Part shown: positions 9,177 through 17,484 of the stretch, in pieces | How the letters are laid out: every line of letters starts with the position of its first letter | Position numbering within the stretch: position 1 is the first letter of the stretch | Source of the DNA: UBA6814 sp040753075 | GTDB lineage: Bacteria > Desulfobacterota > Desulfovibrionia > Desulfovibrionales > Desulfovibrionaceae | Direction: 5' to 3' | Assembly (NCBI GenBank): GCA_040753075.1 | Contig: JBFMHA010000001.1 | Location: forward strand, 1-64,000 | DNA: 64,000 bases | Position numbers and translations under genes: made by a program | Notes under the pieces: model-generated | The model's input: the letters and a program-made list of their open reading frames with translations, nothing else | The model's database searches: none | Told to the model about the DNA's origin: nothing

Positions 9177-9184
9177 GGCCGGCC

Positions 9185-9712
9185 ATGCGCAGCCCCCGGA
9201 ACCGCGGCCTGACCCTGCTGGAGATGATCCTCGCCCTGGCGATCCTGGGCGTCCTGGCGGTGCTGACCCTCTCCTCCCTGACCGTGGGGGCCAGGGGTTT
9301 CATGTCCTCCCGCGCCGACGTGGAGACCACCCAGCGCGCCCGCCTGGCCCTGACCCGCATGGCCATCGAACTGCGCCGCCTGACCGCCGTCTCCCAGGCC
9401 CAGCCCACGAGCATACGCTTCACCAACTCCGCCGGAGCCCAGGTCCTGGAGCAGACCGGGAACACCATCACCCTGAACGGCGACCTGCTCATCGAGAACC
9501 TGGCGAGCTACCCCGCGGGCTCCAGCCTCTTCGCCTACCGCCGCGCCGACGGCGTCACCGACTGGACCACGGGCAACGACCTGGACCAGCTCTACGAGGT
9601 CATCATCACCCTGCGCCTCACCCGGCCGCGCGACCCGGTGGGCGGCGACATCGCCCATGTCTTCACCACCACCTTGAACCCCCGCAACACCGGGGCGGCC
9701 AACACCCCCTGA
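9185..9712 (+). CDS. Type IV pilin-like minor pseudopilin (GspJ/PilW-like)
   Basis: 175 residues. Leader MRSPRNRG, then LTLLEMILALAILGVLAVLTL with Glu at +5. The following region (VETTQRARLALTRMAIELRRL) resembles the helix of GspJ/PilW proteins, which cap the pseudopilus tip together with GspI and GspK. Located 8 bases after the previous gene and 20 before the large PilX/GspK-like gene. Confidence 0.78.
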   Translation: MRSPRNRGLTLLEMILALAILGVLAVLTLSSLTVGARGFMSSRADVETTQRARLALTRMAIELRRLTAVSQAQPTSIRFTNSAGAQVLEQTGNTITLNGDLLIENLASYPAGSSLFAYRRADGVTDWTTGNDLDQLYEVIITLRLTRPRDPVGGDIAHVFTTTLNPRNTGAANTP

Positions 9713-9732
9713 GACGCCTTTCAGGAGCGCCC

Positions 9733-11796
9733 ATGCGACCCGAATCGACCCGCAAGCCAAGCCCCGCCGGCTCCGTGCTCGTCCTGGTCATCCTGGCCAT
9801 CGTCTTCCTCGGCGCCCTGGCCGCCGGGGTGGTCTCCTTCCTGGGCACGGCGAACCTGGACACCGCAGCGTCGAACATGGCCGAGAAGGTCTACTACAAC
9901 GCCGAGGCCGGCTTCCGTTACCTGGCCAACCAGTACGGCGGCAAAGGCGACGACAACGGCGACGGCTCCGCCGAGGACGACAAGGCCGGGGTGCTCATCG
10001 CCCTGGACGGGGCCACCGTGAACCTGCCGGGCAACCTGGGCAGCTTCACCCTGGACGTCCACCCCTACTGGTTCGTCGCCATGTCCGACCAGACGGCGAC
10101 CACCAGCATCACGGTCCGCTTTCCCGGCGCCATGCCCCCGGGCTACGTCCTGCCGACCTCCGGGGTCCTGGAGGTGGAGGACAACTCCCTGCACTCCTAT
10201 ACTTCGGCCTCGGTGAACGCCCCCTTCGTGACCTTCACCCTCGCCGACGCGGTGACCCTGGGATCGGGCAAGAGCGTCTACATGACCCTGCCCCCCACCG
10301 GATCGCAGAGCGTGGCCAAGGGCGGAACCCTGACCCTGTCCACCTCCGCCGGCTCCGTCTTCCCGGACCGCAACGGCCAGATCCTGGCGGGGGACTCCGT
10401 CGTGAAGTACGCCACCGCCGCTTTCGACTCCGGGTCCAACGTGCTCACCCTGTCCGGGCTCACCGGCGCTGTCAGCGTGAGCGCCGGCGACCGGGTGGTC
10501 CTCCTGAAGACCGCCGAGATCGACTCCCGAGGGAGCGCAGGCAGCGGCGGCTTCTCCTCGTCCAGCGAAGTGTCCTACACCATAAACTTCGATCAGGAGC
10601 TGGAGGCCGGGGAAGAACTGGAAAGGGGGGAGAACTCCAACGTCGCTATCGGGTTCGAGAACATGGAGGACTGGAAACCCAACCCCAAGTTCCATGTCCA
10701 GGGGTTCACTTCGGGCACCGGCACCCACATCTACTACGCGGCGTCGGTGCAGCCCGCGGCGACCCGCGACGCCGACAGCGCCTGCTGGCCCAACCCCACC
10801 CACATCCGCTACGAGACCCTGCAGTTGGACAAGAATGCGCTGTTCTCCCAGTTCTGGTCCAACTCCACCGGCCATCTCTTCGGGTACGACATCCAGGTCA
10901 AGAACGGCTGGGGCTACCAGCTCGATTACGGGGCCGGGGGACTTAGCTTCCGGCTGCACGAGTCCGAAACCGCGGGCCAATACAACACGTTCGGCCTGTC
11001 CTTCATGCGCTACAACCACCTCAACTCCTGCACCGTGCCCCAGGGCTGGCGCGACTACATCCCCGACTCCATCAAGCCCTCCACCGCGGGCGGCGGCTCC
11101 CTGGCCAACCGCTGCCTGCTCGTGCTCTGGAAGCAATGGGTGAGCGGGGGACAGGAGCGCCGCCAGTGGGTGGCCTACCGGGACATCGAGAACGAGGCCT
11201 GCATCCGGGGCGACCAGTGGATCCGCGACGGCCAGTGCTTCACCGACAACTCCAGCCTGCTGTTGCGGGTCTGGGAGAAGTACGTCGACGGGATCAAGGT
11301 GAGCGACATCAGCGTCTACTACGGCGACGCCTCCAACCCGTCCAATCCCGGCGGGTGCAGCCCGCGCACGCCCAACGCCATTCCCAACGACTACGGCGCG
11401 CGGCGCCAGGTCTACTACCCCTCATACGAATACACCGGCAGCACGCCCTACCCCACCTGGCCTCCGGTGCAGAAAGACGCCTGGAACTCCACCTCGGACT
11501 ACTTCACCTTCCTGCGCTCCGCGTGGAACTCCACCACCTGCGCCCAGTGCACCTGGAGCCGGGTGAACCCCGCAGCCACGGACTTCACCCTGCTGAGCGA
11601 CGGCGGCACGCTGCGCACCGCCACCTACGTGACCCCGGAGAGCGGAGCGTTCCCCGCCAACCGCGACGAGATCGGACTGCACAACATCGGCGGCGGCGGG
11701 AACAACCGGGCCGTCACCTTCGACGACCTCATCATGCAGTTTCTCATCCCCAAGGCCGCCCGGAGCGGCGGCGTGGGATCCGCCGTACAGCACTGA
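9733..11796 (+). CDS. Large PilX/GspK-position protein with pilin-like N terminus and big extracellular domain
   Basis: 687 residues, far longer than usual GspK (~330) or PilX (~180). The N terminus (SVLVLVILAIVFLGALAAG) is a pilin-type helix but lacks the Phe-Thr-Leu-x-Glu consensus, as in PilX/GspK. A predicted surface region follows: beta-rich residues ~100-270, then a Trp/Tyr/Asn-rich part with several Cys (residues ~340-640, including CRGDQW-like and CAQC pairs) that resembles a lectin-type jelly roll near its end (FDDLIMQF). Start supported by CAGGAG. It probably forms the tip adhesin of the pilus built from the preceding genes (inference). Confidence 0.65.
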   Translation: MRPESTRKPSPAGSVLVLVILAIVFLGALAAGVVSFLGTANLDTAASNMAEKVYYNAEAGFRYLANQYGGKGDDNGDGSAEDDKAGVLIALDGATVNLPGNLGSFTLDVHPYWFVAMSDQTATTSITVRFPGAMPPGYVLPTSGVLEVEDNSLHSYTSASVNAPFVTFTLADAVTLGSGKSVYMTLPPTGSQSVAKGGTLTLSTSAGSVFPDRNGQILAGDSVVKYATAAFDSGSNVLTLSGLTGAVSVSAGDRVVLLKTAEIDSRGSAGSGGFSSSSEVSYTINFDQELEAGEELERGENSNVAIGFENMEDWKPNPKFHVQGFTSGTGTHIYYAASVQPAATRDADSACWPNPTHIRYETLQLDKNALFSQFWSNSTGHLFGYDIQVKNGWGYQLDYGAGGLSFRLHESETAGQYNTFGLSFMRYNHLNSCTVPQGWRDYIPDSIKPSTAGGGSLANRCLLVLWKQWVSGGQERRQWVAYRDIENEACIRGDQWIRDGQCFTDNSSLLLRVWEKYVDGIKVSDISVYYGDASNPSNPGGCSPRTPNAIPNDYGARRQVYYPSYEYTGSTPYPTWPPVQKDAWNSTSDYFTFLRSAWNSTTCAQCTWSRVNPAATDFTLLSDGGTLRTATYVTPESGAFPANRDEIGLHNIGGGGNNRAVTFDDLIMQFLIPKAARSGGVGSAVQH

Positions 11797-11811
11797 CCCG
11801 GGAGGCCCGCC

Positions 11812-12063
11812 ATGCCCAAGACCATCCCCGCCCTGTTCCTGACCCTGTGCCTGGGCTTGACCTGGGCCGCGCCGGCCGGCGCCCTCGTGACCATAGAGGA
11901 CGCCGAGAAGGAAGGAATCCGGCCCGGCCAGAAGACCGCGCCGCAGAAGCCGCCGGCAGCGCCGCCGGCCGGGACCATCCGCACCGAGGACGGCAAGGTG
12001 TTCACCGTGCCCAAGGCCAAGGACAAGGGCCAGAACGACGGCGGCGGCGCAAAGGAGCAATGA
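11812..12063 (+). CDS. Small exported protein of unknown function
   Basis: 83 residues: signal peptide (MPKTIPALFLTLCLGLTWAAPAGA), then a short charged, Pro/Ala-rich body (PEDRAP-type, ending in Lys/Asp/Gly). The start has GGGAGG at good distance, 15 bases after the pilin-like gene, so it is probably the last gene of that operon. The composition suggests an unstructured periplasmic peptide; no known family recognised. Confidence 0.6.
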   Translation: MPKTIPALFLTLCLGLTWAAPAGALVTIEDAEKEGIRPGQKTAPQKPPAAPPAGTIRTEDGKVFTVPKAKDKGQNDGGGAKEQ

Positions 12064-12196
12064 CGCCAGGCCGCGAACGTCCAACATTTCGGTTCTCTTT
12101 CGCTCCGCGCTCGGATATGCTCACATTCTTGGCCGCTGCGCCGGCCGCCTTTATGGATAACAGATCCCCACAATCGCAACCCGAAGAGAGCGTCCC

Positions 12197-12811
12197 ATGA
12201 AAACCGCCATCCTCATCGACGGCAGCTTCCTCAAGGCCAAGTTCCGGGAACAGAACAACCGCTACCCCACCGCCACCGACGTGCTGGACATCTGCCGCAA
12301 GGGCATCCTGGAGCACCGTTGCGTGGCCGGGGACACCCTGTACCGGGTGTTCTTCTACGACTGCCCGCCCTTCAAGGGCTACGTCACCGACCCCACGACC
12401 TACGACGCCCAGGACTACTCCAACACCCCCTCGGCCGTGGCCCAGGAGCGCTTCCTGGCCGAGATCGCCACCCGCGAGAACTTCTGCCTGCGCACCGGCG
12501 AGATCGCCTACTACGGCTGGAAGGTCCACTCCTCGGTGGTCCAGGACATCGCCGCCAACCAGAAGGCCATCACCGCCGAACACCTGTCGCACGACTTCCA
12601 GCAGAAGCAGGTGGACGTGATGATCGCCCTGGACATCGCCCGCCTGGCCATGCGCCGGCAGGTGGACAAGATCGTGGTCATCGCCGGGGACTCGGACTTC
12701 ATCCCCGCCCTGCGCTTCGCCCGCGACGAGGGCCTGCAGGTGTACATCGCGCCCATGGGCCACTACATCCGCCAGCCCATGCTGGAGTCCTGCGACGGGC
12801 TCATCATCTGA
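12197..12811 (+). CDS. NYN/LabA-like (DUF88) PIN-fold nuclease-like protein
   Basis: 204 residues. The fold's acidic residues are visible in ILIDGSFLKAKF (N-terminal Asp), QVDVMIALDIA and VIAGDSDFIPAL, the order typical of NYN domains, which are predicted metal-dependent RNases. The short N- and C-terminal ends leave no room for other domains. It stands alone: an upstream gap of 133 bases, a strong hairpin terminator after it. RNA target unknown. Confidence 0.85.
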   Translation: MKTAILIDGSFLKAKFREQNNRYPTATDVLDICRKGILEHRCVAGDTLYRVFFYDCPPFKGYVTDPTTYDAQDYSNTPSAVAQERFLAEIATRENFCLRTGEIAYYGWKVHSSVVQDIAANQKAITAEHLSHDFQQKQVDVMIALDIARLAMRRQVDKIVVIAGDSDFIPALRFARDEGLQVYIAPMGHYIRQPMLESCDGLII

Positions 12812-12831
12812 AATCCTGGTGCCAGAATCTG

Positions 12832-12869
12832 CGCAAACCCCGCCTTTCTGTCCAGAGGCGGGGTTTGCG
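12832..12869 (+). terminator. Hairpin terminator between NYN gene and moeA
   Basis: A perfect 14-bp inverted repeat (CGCAAACCCCGCCT and its complement) around a 10-base loop. The T-tract is short, so termination may be partial or factor-assisted. Confidence 0.6.
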
Positions 12870-12916
12870 TTAAGGGCTGTATCGAACCCGCCGATCCCCT
12901 CAACGAAACGCCAATC

Positions 12917-14155
12917 ATGAAGCAGGACTTCTTCCACCTCCTCTCCCCGGCGGAATTCACCGCCCTGCTGACGGGTTTCGCGCCCACCGCGCCGGAAGAG
13001 GCCGACCTGGACCATCTGCACGGCCGCACCCTGGCCGCGGACATCGCGGCTCCCGAGGACCTGCCCGCCGCGGACCGCTCCTGCATGGACGGCTACGCGG
13101 TGCGCGCGGCCGACACCTTCGGCGCCGGCGACACCAACCCGGGCTACCTGGACCTGGCCGGGAGCGCGGCCATCGACTCCGTGCCCGACGCGCCCCTGCG
13201 GCCCGGCTCGTGCCTGGAGGTGACCACCGGCGGGACCCTGCCCCCGGGGGCCGATGCGGTGGTCATGGTGGAGCACACCGCAGACCTGGGGGCCGGAACC
13301 ATCGAGGTGCGCAAGAGCCTGGCCCCGGGCGACAACGTCATGCTCCGGGGCGAGGACGGGACCCGCGGCGACATGCTCCTGCCCGCCGGAATCCGGCTGC
13401 GCGCCCAGGAGATCGGCCTGCTGGCCGCCTTCGGCGTGGGCCGGGCCCTGGTCCACAGCCGACCCAGGGCGGGCATCGTGTCCACCGGCGACGAACTGGT
13501 CCCGGTCTCGGCCGCGCCCAGGCCGGGCCGGATCCGGGACGTGAACTCCCACGCCCTGGCCTGCCTGGCGGCCGAAGCCGGGGCCGAGGCCAGGACCTAC
13601 GGCATCGTGCCCGACCGCCGGGAGGATCTCACCGCGGCCCTGGCCCGGGCCGCGGCCGAGTGCGACCTGGTGCTGGTCTCGGGCGGCTCCTCGGTGGGCG
13701 TCCGGGACCTCACGGTGGAGGTCCTGGACGGCCTGGGGGCCGAGATCCTGGCCCACGGCGTGGCCATCAGCCCCGGCAAGCCCACCATCCTGGCCCGCCT
13801 GGACAACAAGCCCGTGCTGGGCCTGCCCGGCCAGATCACCTCGGCCCAGGTGGTCATGCTGGTCTTCGGCCAGCCGCTCCTGCGCCATCTTTCCGGCTTC
13901 GCCCGGGCCTTCGACCCGGCCCTGCGCCCCAGCCGACGGGCGCTGCTCGCCCGCAACCTGGCCTCCAAGCCGGGCCGCGAGGACTACGTCCGCGTCGCCC
14001 TGGAGGAACGGGCCGGGGACCTGCCCCTGGCCCACCCCCGCACCGGCAAGTCGGGGCTCATCCGCACCATGGTGGAGGCCCACGGCCTGGTCACGGTCAG
14101 CGCCCGGCGCGAGGGCCTGGCCGCCGGGACCGAGGTGAACGTCTGGCTCATCTGA
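12917..14155 (+). CDS. moeA: Molybdopterin molybdotransferase MoeA
   Basis: 412 residues. Inserts molybdate, or tungstate here, into adenylylated molybdopterin. Conserved features: DRSCMDGYAVRA near residue 55, GGTLPPGADAVVMVEH, the MoCF domain with STGDELVPV, SGGSSVGVRDLT and GKPTILARL. The start lacks a strong ribosome site. It is followed 16 bases later by a second MoeA-type gene. Paired MoeA genes are common in organisms that use both Mo and W enzymes, possibly with different metal preference (inference). Confidence 0.93.
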   Translation: MKQDFFHLLSPAEFTALLTGFAPTAPEEADLDHLHGRTLAADIAAPEDLPAADRSCMDGYAVRAADTFGAGDTNPGYLDLAGSAAIDSVPDAPLRPGSCLEVTTGGTLPPGADAVVMVEHTADLGAGTIEVRKSLAPGDNVMLRGEDGTRGDMLLPAGIRLRAQEIGLLAAFGVGRALVHSRPRAGIVSTGDELVPVSAAPRPGRIRDVNSHALACLAAEAGAEARTYGIVPDRREDLTAALARAAAECDLVLVSGGSSVGVRDLTVEVLDGLGAEILAHGVAISPGKPTILARLDNKPVLGLPGQITSAQVVMLVFGQPLLRHLSGFARAFDPALRPSRRALLARNLASKPGREDYVRVALEERAGDLPLAHPRTGKSGLIRTMVEAHGLVTVSARREGLAAGTEVNVWLI

Positions 14156-14171
14156 ACCCGTCGAGGACCCC

Positions 14172-16106
14172 ATGCAGCGCAACGTCTATCTCGAAATGGT
14201 GTCGGTGGAGGAGGCCCTGGAAGCGGCCATGGCCGTCCTGGACCGCGACCGGCTGGTGCTTCCCGAAATGGTCCCCGCCCACGAGGCCGCCGGCCGGATG
14301 ACCGCGGCCCCGGTCTTCGCCCGCTATTCCTCGCCCACCTTCCACTCCGCGGCCATGGACGGGTTCGCGGTGCAAAGCGCCGCCACATTCGCCGCGCGCG
14401 AGGGCCGGCCGGTGCGCCTGGCCAAGGGCGCCCAGGCCGTGGCCGTGAACACCGGACACCCCCTGCCTCCCGACATGGACGCGGTGGTCATGATCGAACA
14501 CGTGCTGGCCGAGGATGCGGACTCCGTGTCCCTGGAGAAGCCGGCCTTCCCCTGGCAGCACGTGCGCCGCATCGGCGAGGACCTGGTGGCCACGGAGCTG
14601 GTCCTGCCCCAGAACCACCGCATCACCCCCTACGACGTGGGCGCGCTTCTCTCGGCGGGCATCTGGGACGTGCGCTGCTGGGAGCGGGTGCGCCTGGCGG
14701 TCATCCCCACCGGCGACGAGGTGCTGGACTTCACCGGCCGGCCGGAGCCCGGCCCGGGGCAGGTGGTGGAGAGCAACTCCATGGTGCTGTGCTCCCTGGC
14801 CAGCTCCTGGGGGTGCCAGGCCCGGCGCGTCCCGCCCGTGCCCGACGACCCCGAGGCCCTGGCCGCGGCGGTGGACGCGGCCCTGAACTCGGACGCCCAT
14901 GTGGTGGTGGTGGGCGCGGGCTCCTCGGCCGGGAGCAAGGACTACACCCGCTCCACCTTCGAGACGTTCGGCCCGGTGCTGGTGCACGGCCTCACGGTGA
15001 TGCCCGGCAAGCCCACCCTCATCGGCGCGGCCAGGGGCAAGCTCCTGGTGGGCGCGCCCGGCTACCCGGTGAGCGCGGTGGTCTGCGCCGAGGAGATACT
15101 GTCCCCGGTCTGCGCCTGGCTCGGCCGCACCGCCCGACCGGAGCGGCGCGAAGTGGAGGCGGTGCTCACCCGGGCCGCGCCGTCCCGGCCGGGCATGACC
15201 GAACTGGTCCGCCTGGCCATGGGCCGGGTGGGGGACCGCAACGTGGCCACCCCCCTGGCCCGGGGGGCCGGACTCATCTCCACCCTGACCAAGGCCCAGG
15301 CCGTGGCCGCCATCCCGGCCGCAAGCGAGGGCGTCCCCGCGGGCGGCCCCGTGCGCGCCCGGCTCCTGGTCCCGGAGGAGGAGCTTTCCCGCACCCTGGT
15401 GGTGGTGGGCTCCCACGACAACACCCTGGACCTCCTGGCCAACGAACTCATGGGCCTGGACCGCCCCATCCGCCTTGCCTCCACCCACGTGGGCAGCATG
15501 GGCGGATTCGCCGCCCTGCGCGACGGCCTGGCCCCCATGGCCGGAGCCCATCTCTTCGACCCGGAGACCGGCGACTTCAATTTCCCCTTCATCGCCAAGC
15601 ATCTCCCGGGCCGGGCCCTCACGGTGGTCAACCTGGCCATCCGCCACCAGGGACTCATGGTGGCCCCGGGCAATCCCAAGGGCATCCGCGGGGTGGCGGA
15701 CCTGACCCGGGAGGACGTCAGTTTCGTCAACCGGCAACGCGGCGCCGGCACCCGCATCCTCCTGGACTGGAGCCTGGGCCAGGCCGGCATCGCGCCGGAC
15801 GCGGTGCGGGGATACGCCAAGGAGGAGTTCACGCACATGGCCGTGGCCGTGAACGTGCTCACCGGCGCGGCGGACGCGGGACTGGGCATCTTCGCCGCGG
15901 CCAAGGCCCTGGGCCTGGACTTCGTGCCCCTGGCCCGGGAGCGCTACGACCTGCTGGTGGCCGCGGACCTGGCCGACCACCGCACCGAGGCGGTGCTGGA
16001 CCTTTTGCGCGACCCGGCGCTCCAGGCCAAGATATCCGCCCTGGGCGGATACGAGACCAGGCTCACCGGCCAGGTCATGGTCCCCGGGCTGGGGCTCGGA
16101 GCTTGA
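14172..16106 (+). CDS. MoeA-PBP fusion: molybdotransferase-like domain plus periplasmic-binding-like domain
   Basis: 644 residues. Residues ~1-405 are a MoeA homologue (SAAMDGFAVQ, HPLPPDMDAVVMIEH, IPTGDEVLDF, GAGSSAGSKDYT, GKPTLIGAA). Residues ~410-640 are a PBP-like domain of the PF12727 type (VVGSHDNTLDLLANEL, STHVGSMGGFAAL, MVAPGNPKGI, RGAGTRILLDW, RERYDLLV). No signal peptide is present, so the binding domain is cytoplasmic and may sense or deliver molybdate or tungstate. The same PBP-like domain occurs at 35682-36587 fused to an HTH. Confidence 0.9.
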   Translation: MQRNVYLEMVSVEEALEAAMAVLDRDRLVLPEMVPAHEAAGRMTAAPVFARYSSPTFHSAAMDGFAVQSAATFAAREGRPVRLAKGAQAVAVNTGHPLPPDMDAVVMIEHVLAEDADSVSLEKPAFPWQHVRRIGEDLVATELVLPQNHRITPYDVGALLSAGIWDVRCWERVRLAVIPTGDEVLDFTGRPEPGPGQVVESNSMVLCSLASSWGCQARRVPPVPDDPEALAAAVDAALNSDAHVVVVGAGSSAGSKDYTRSTFETFGPVLVHGLTVMPGKPTLIGAARGKLLVGAPGYPVSAVVCAEEILSPVCAWLGRTARPERREVEAVLTRAAPSRPGMTELVRLAMGRVGDRNVATPLARGAGLISTLTKAQAVAAIPAASEGVPAGGPVRARLLVPEEELSRTLVVVGSHDNTLDLLANELMGLDRPIRLASTHVGSMGGFAALRDGLAPMAGAHLFDPETGDFNFPFIAKHLPGRALTVVNLAIRHQGLMVAPGNPKGIRGVADLTREDVSFVNRQRGAGTRILLDWSLGQAGIAPDAVRGYAKEEFTHMAVAVNVLTGAADAGLGIFAAAKALGLDFVPLARERYDLLVAADLADHRTEAVLDLLRDPALQAKISALGGYETRLTGQVMVPGLGLGA

Positions 16107-16133
16107 GATCGATATGCTTGTCATCCCCGCGGC

Positions 16134-16161
16134 TTGACCCCCGCGGCTGGTGTGCTACATG
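16134..16161 (+). promoter_or_regulatory. Probable sigma-70 promoter of the signalling/thiol cluster
   Basis: -35 TTGACC, 16-base spacer, -10 TACATG preceded by TG (extended -10). It would start transcription near 16168, about 36 bases before the lipoprotein start codon. Confidence 0.4.
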
Positions 16162-16203
16162 ATCGTCATGCCCTGCGCGAGGCGCGGGGTTCGGGGGGTG
16201 TCC

Positions 16204-17466
16204 ATGTCCAAGCGAGCCATTTCCATCCTGGCCTTGCTCACATGCGTGCTCCTGGCCGGTTGCGGCTCACCCAAGGAGGATGCAGGAACCAGCGACCGGC
16301 GGGACCCCGGAATCTCGGACGAGGAGATCCGCATCGGCTCCTCCCTGGCCCTGTCCGGCCACGCCAGCTTCCTGGGGACCCAGACCCTCCTGGGGGCCAT
16401 GTCCTACATCAAGCACGTCAACGACCAGGGCGGGGTGCACGGCCGCAAGCTGAACCTCATCACCTATGACGACGGCTACGACCCCCCGCGCTGCGTGGCC
16501 AACACCCAGAAGCTCATCATCGACGACCAGGTCTTCGCCCTGTTCTGCTACGTGGGCACCCCCACCACGGTGAAGATCATCCCCCTGGTGGACGAGGCGC
16601 ACATCCCCCTGCTCGGCATGTTCACCGGCGCCAACGCCCTGCGCGAACCCTTCCATCGCTACATCGTCAACGTCCGCGCCTCCTACTACCAGGAAACCGC
16701 CGAGGCGGTGCGCCGCTTCGTCGAAGACCTGGGCCTGACCAAGATCGCGGTCTTCTACCAGTACGACGCCTACGGCTTCGACGGGCTCAAGGGCACTGAA
16801 ATCGCGCTCAAGCAGTACGGCCTGGCCCCGGTGGCCCGCGGCTCCTACGTCCGCGGCACCCTGGACGTGGAGGAGGGCCTGGAGCGCATCGTGGCCAGCG
16901 GAGCCGAGGCCGTGGTCATGATCGGCACCTACGAGCCCTGCGCCAAGTTCATCAACCTGGCCAAGCACCGCGGCTTCGATCCCCTGTTCCACAACGTGTC
17001 CTTCGTGGGCGCGGAGGAGTTGGCCCGAAGGCTGCCCCCGGACTCGGAGAACGTCTTCGTGACCCAGGTGGTGCCTCCGCCCGAATCCCCAGAGTCCCAG
17101 ACCCTGCTCTGGGGCGCGGGCGAATACATCGACCTGCTCAAGAAGTACTATCCCCAGGAGCGGCCCAACTCCGTGGGCCTGGAGGGCTACATAAACGCCA
17201 AGGTCCTGGTGGAGGGCCTGCGCCGCGCCGGCCCGCACCTCAACCGGGAGCGGTTCATCGACGCGGTGGAGTCCATCCGGAACTTCTCCCTGGGCATCGC
17301 CAACACCCTGGACTTCAGCCCCACCGACCACCAGGGCTTCGACCGGGTGTACTTCACCCGCTTCAAGAACGGCACCTTCGTGCTCATCACCGACTGGCAC
17401 AAGGTACGCAGCACGTTGCGCAACACCGGGGGCGCCCCCCTGGCGGCCAACGGCACCTCCGGGTAG
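16204..17466 (+). CDS. Leu/Ile/Val-type substrate-binding lipoprotein linked to a sensor kinase
   Basis: 420 residues. Lipoprotein signal with lipobox LLAGC (Cys20), then a type I periplasmic-binding fold (IRIGSSLALSGHASFLG, INHV-type helix, VHGRKLNLITYDDGYDP, YEP near residue 245). The GGGGTGT upstream supports this ATG; an in-frame start 54 bases earlier would mask the signal peptide. No permease or ATPase genes are adjacent. A sensor kinase follows 18 bases downstream, so the protein is more likely a periplasmic sensor component than part of a transporter (inference). Confidence 0.88.
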   Translation: MSKRAISILALLTCVLLAGCGSPKEDAGTSDRRDPGISDEEIRIGSSLALSGHASFLGTQTLLGAMSYIKHVNDQGGVHGRKLNLITYDDGYDPPRCVANTQKLIIDDQVFALFCYVGTPTTVKIIPLVDEAHIPLLGMFTGANALREPFHRYIVNVRASYYQETAEAVRRFVEDLGLTKIAVFYQYDAYGFDGLKGTEIALKQYGLAPVARGSYVRGTLDVEEGLERIVASGAEAVVMIGTYEPCAKFINLAKHRGFDPLFHNVSFVGAEELARRLPPDSENVFVTQVVPPPESPESQTLLWGAGEYIDLLKKYYPQERPNSVGLEGYINAKVLVEGLRRAGPHLNRERFIDAVESIRNFSLGIANTLDFSPTDHQGFDRVYFTRFKNGTFVLITDWHKVRSTLRNTGGAPLAANGTSG

Positions 17467-17484
17467 CCCCGGGACGGCGGGGAT

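Noticed and set aside
8009..12063. Genomic island integrated at tRNA-Pro
   Set aside because: No integrase, no repeated tRNA 3' end, and codon use matches the rest.
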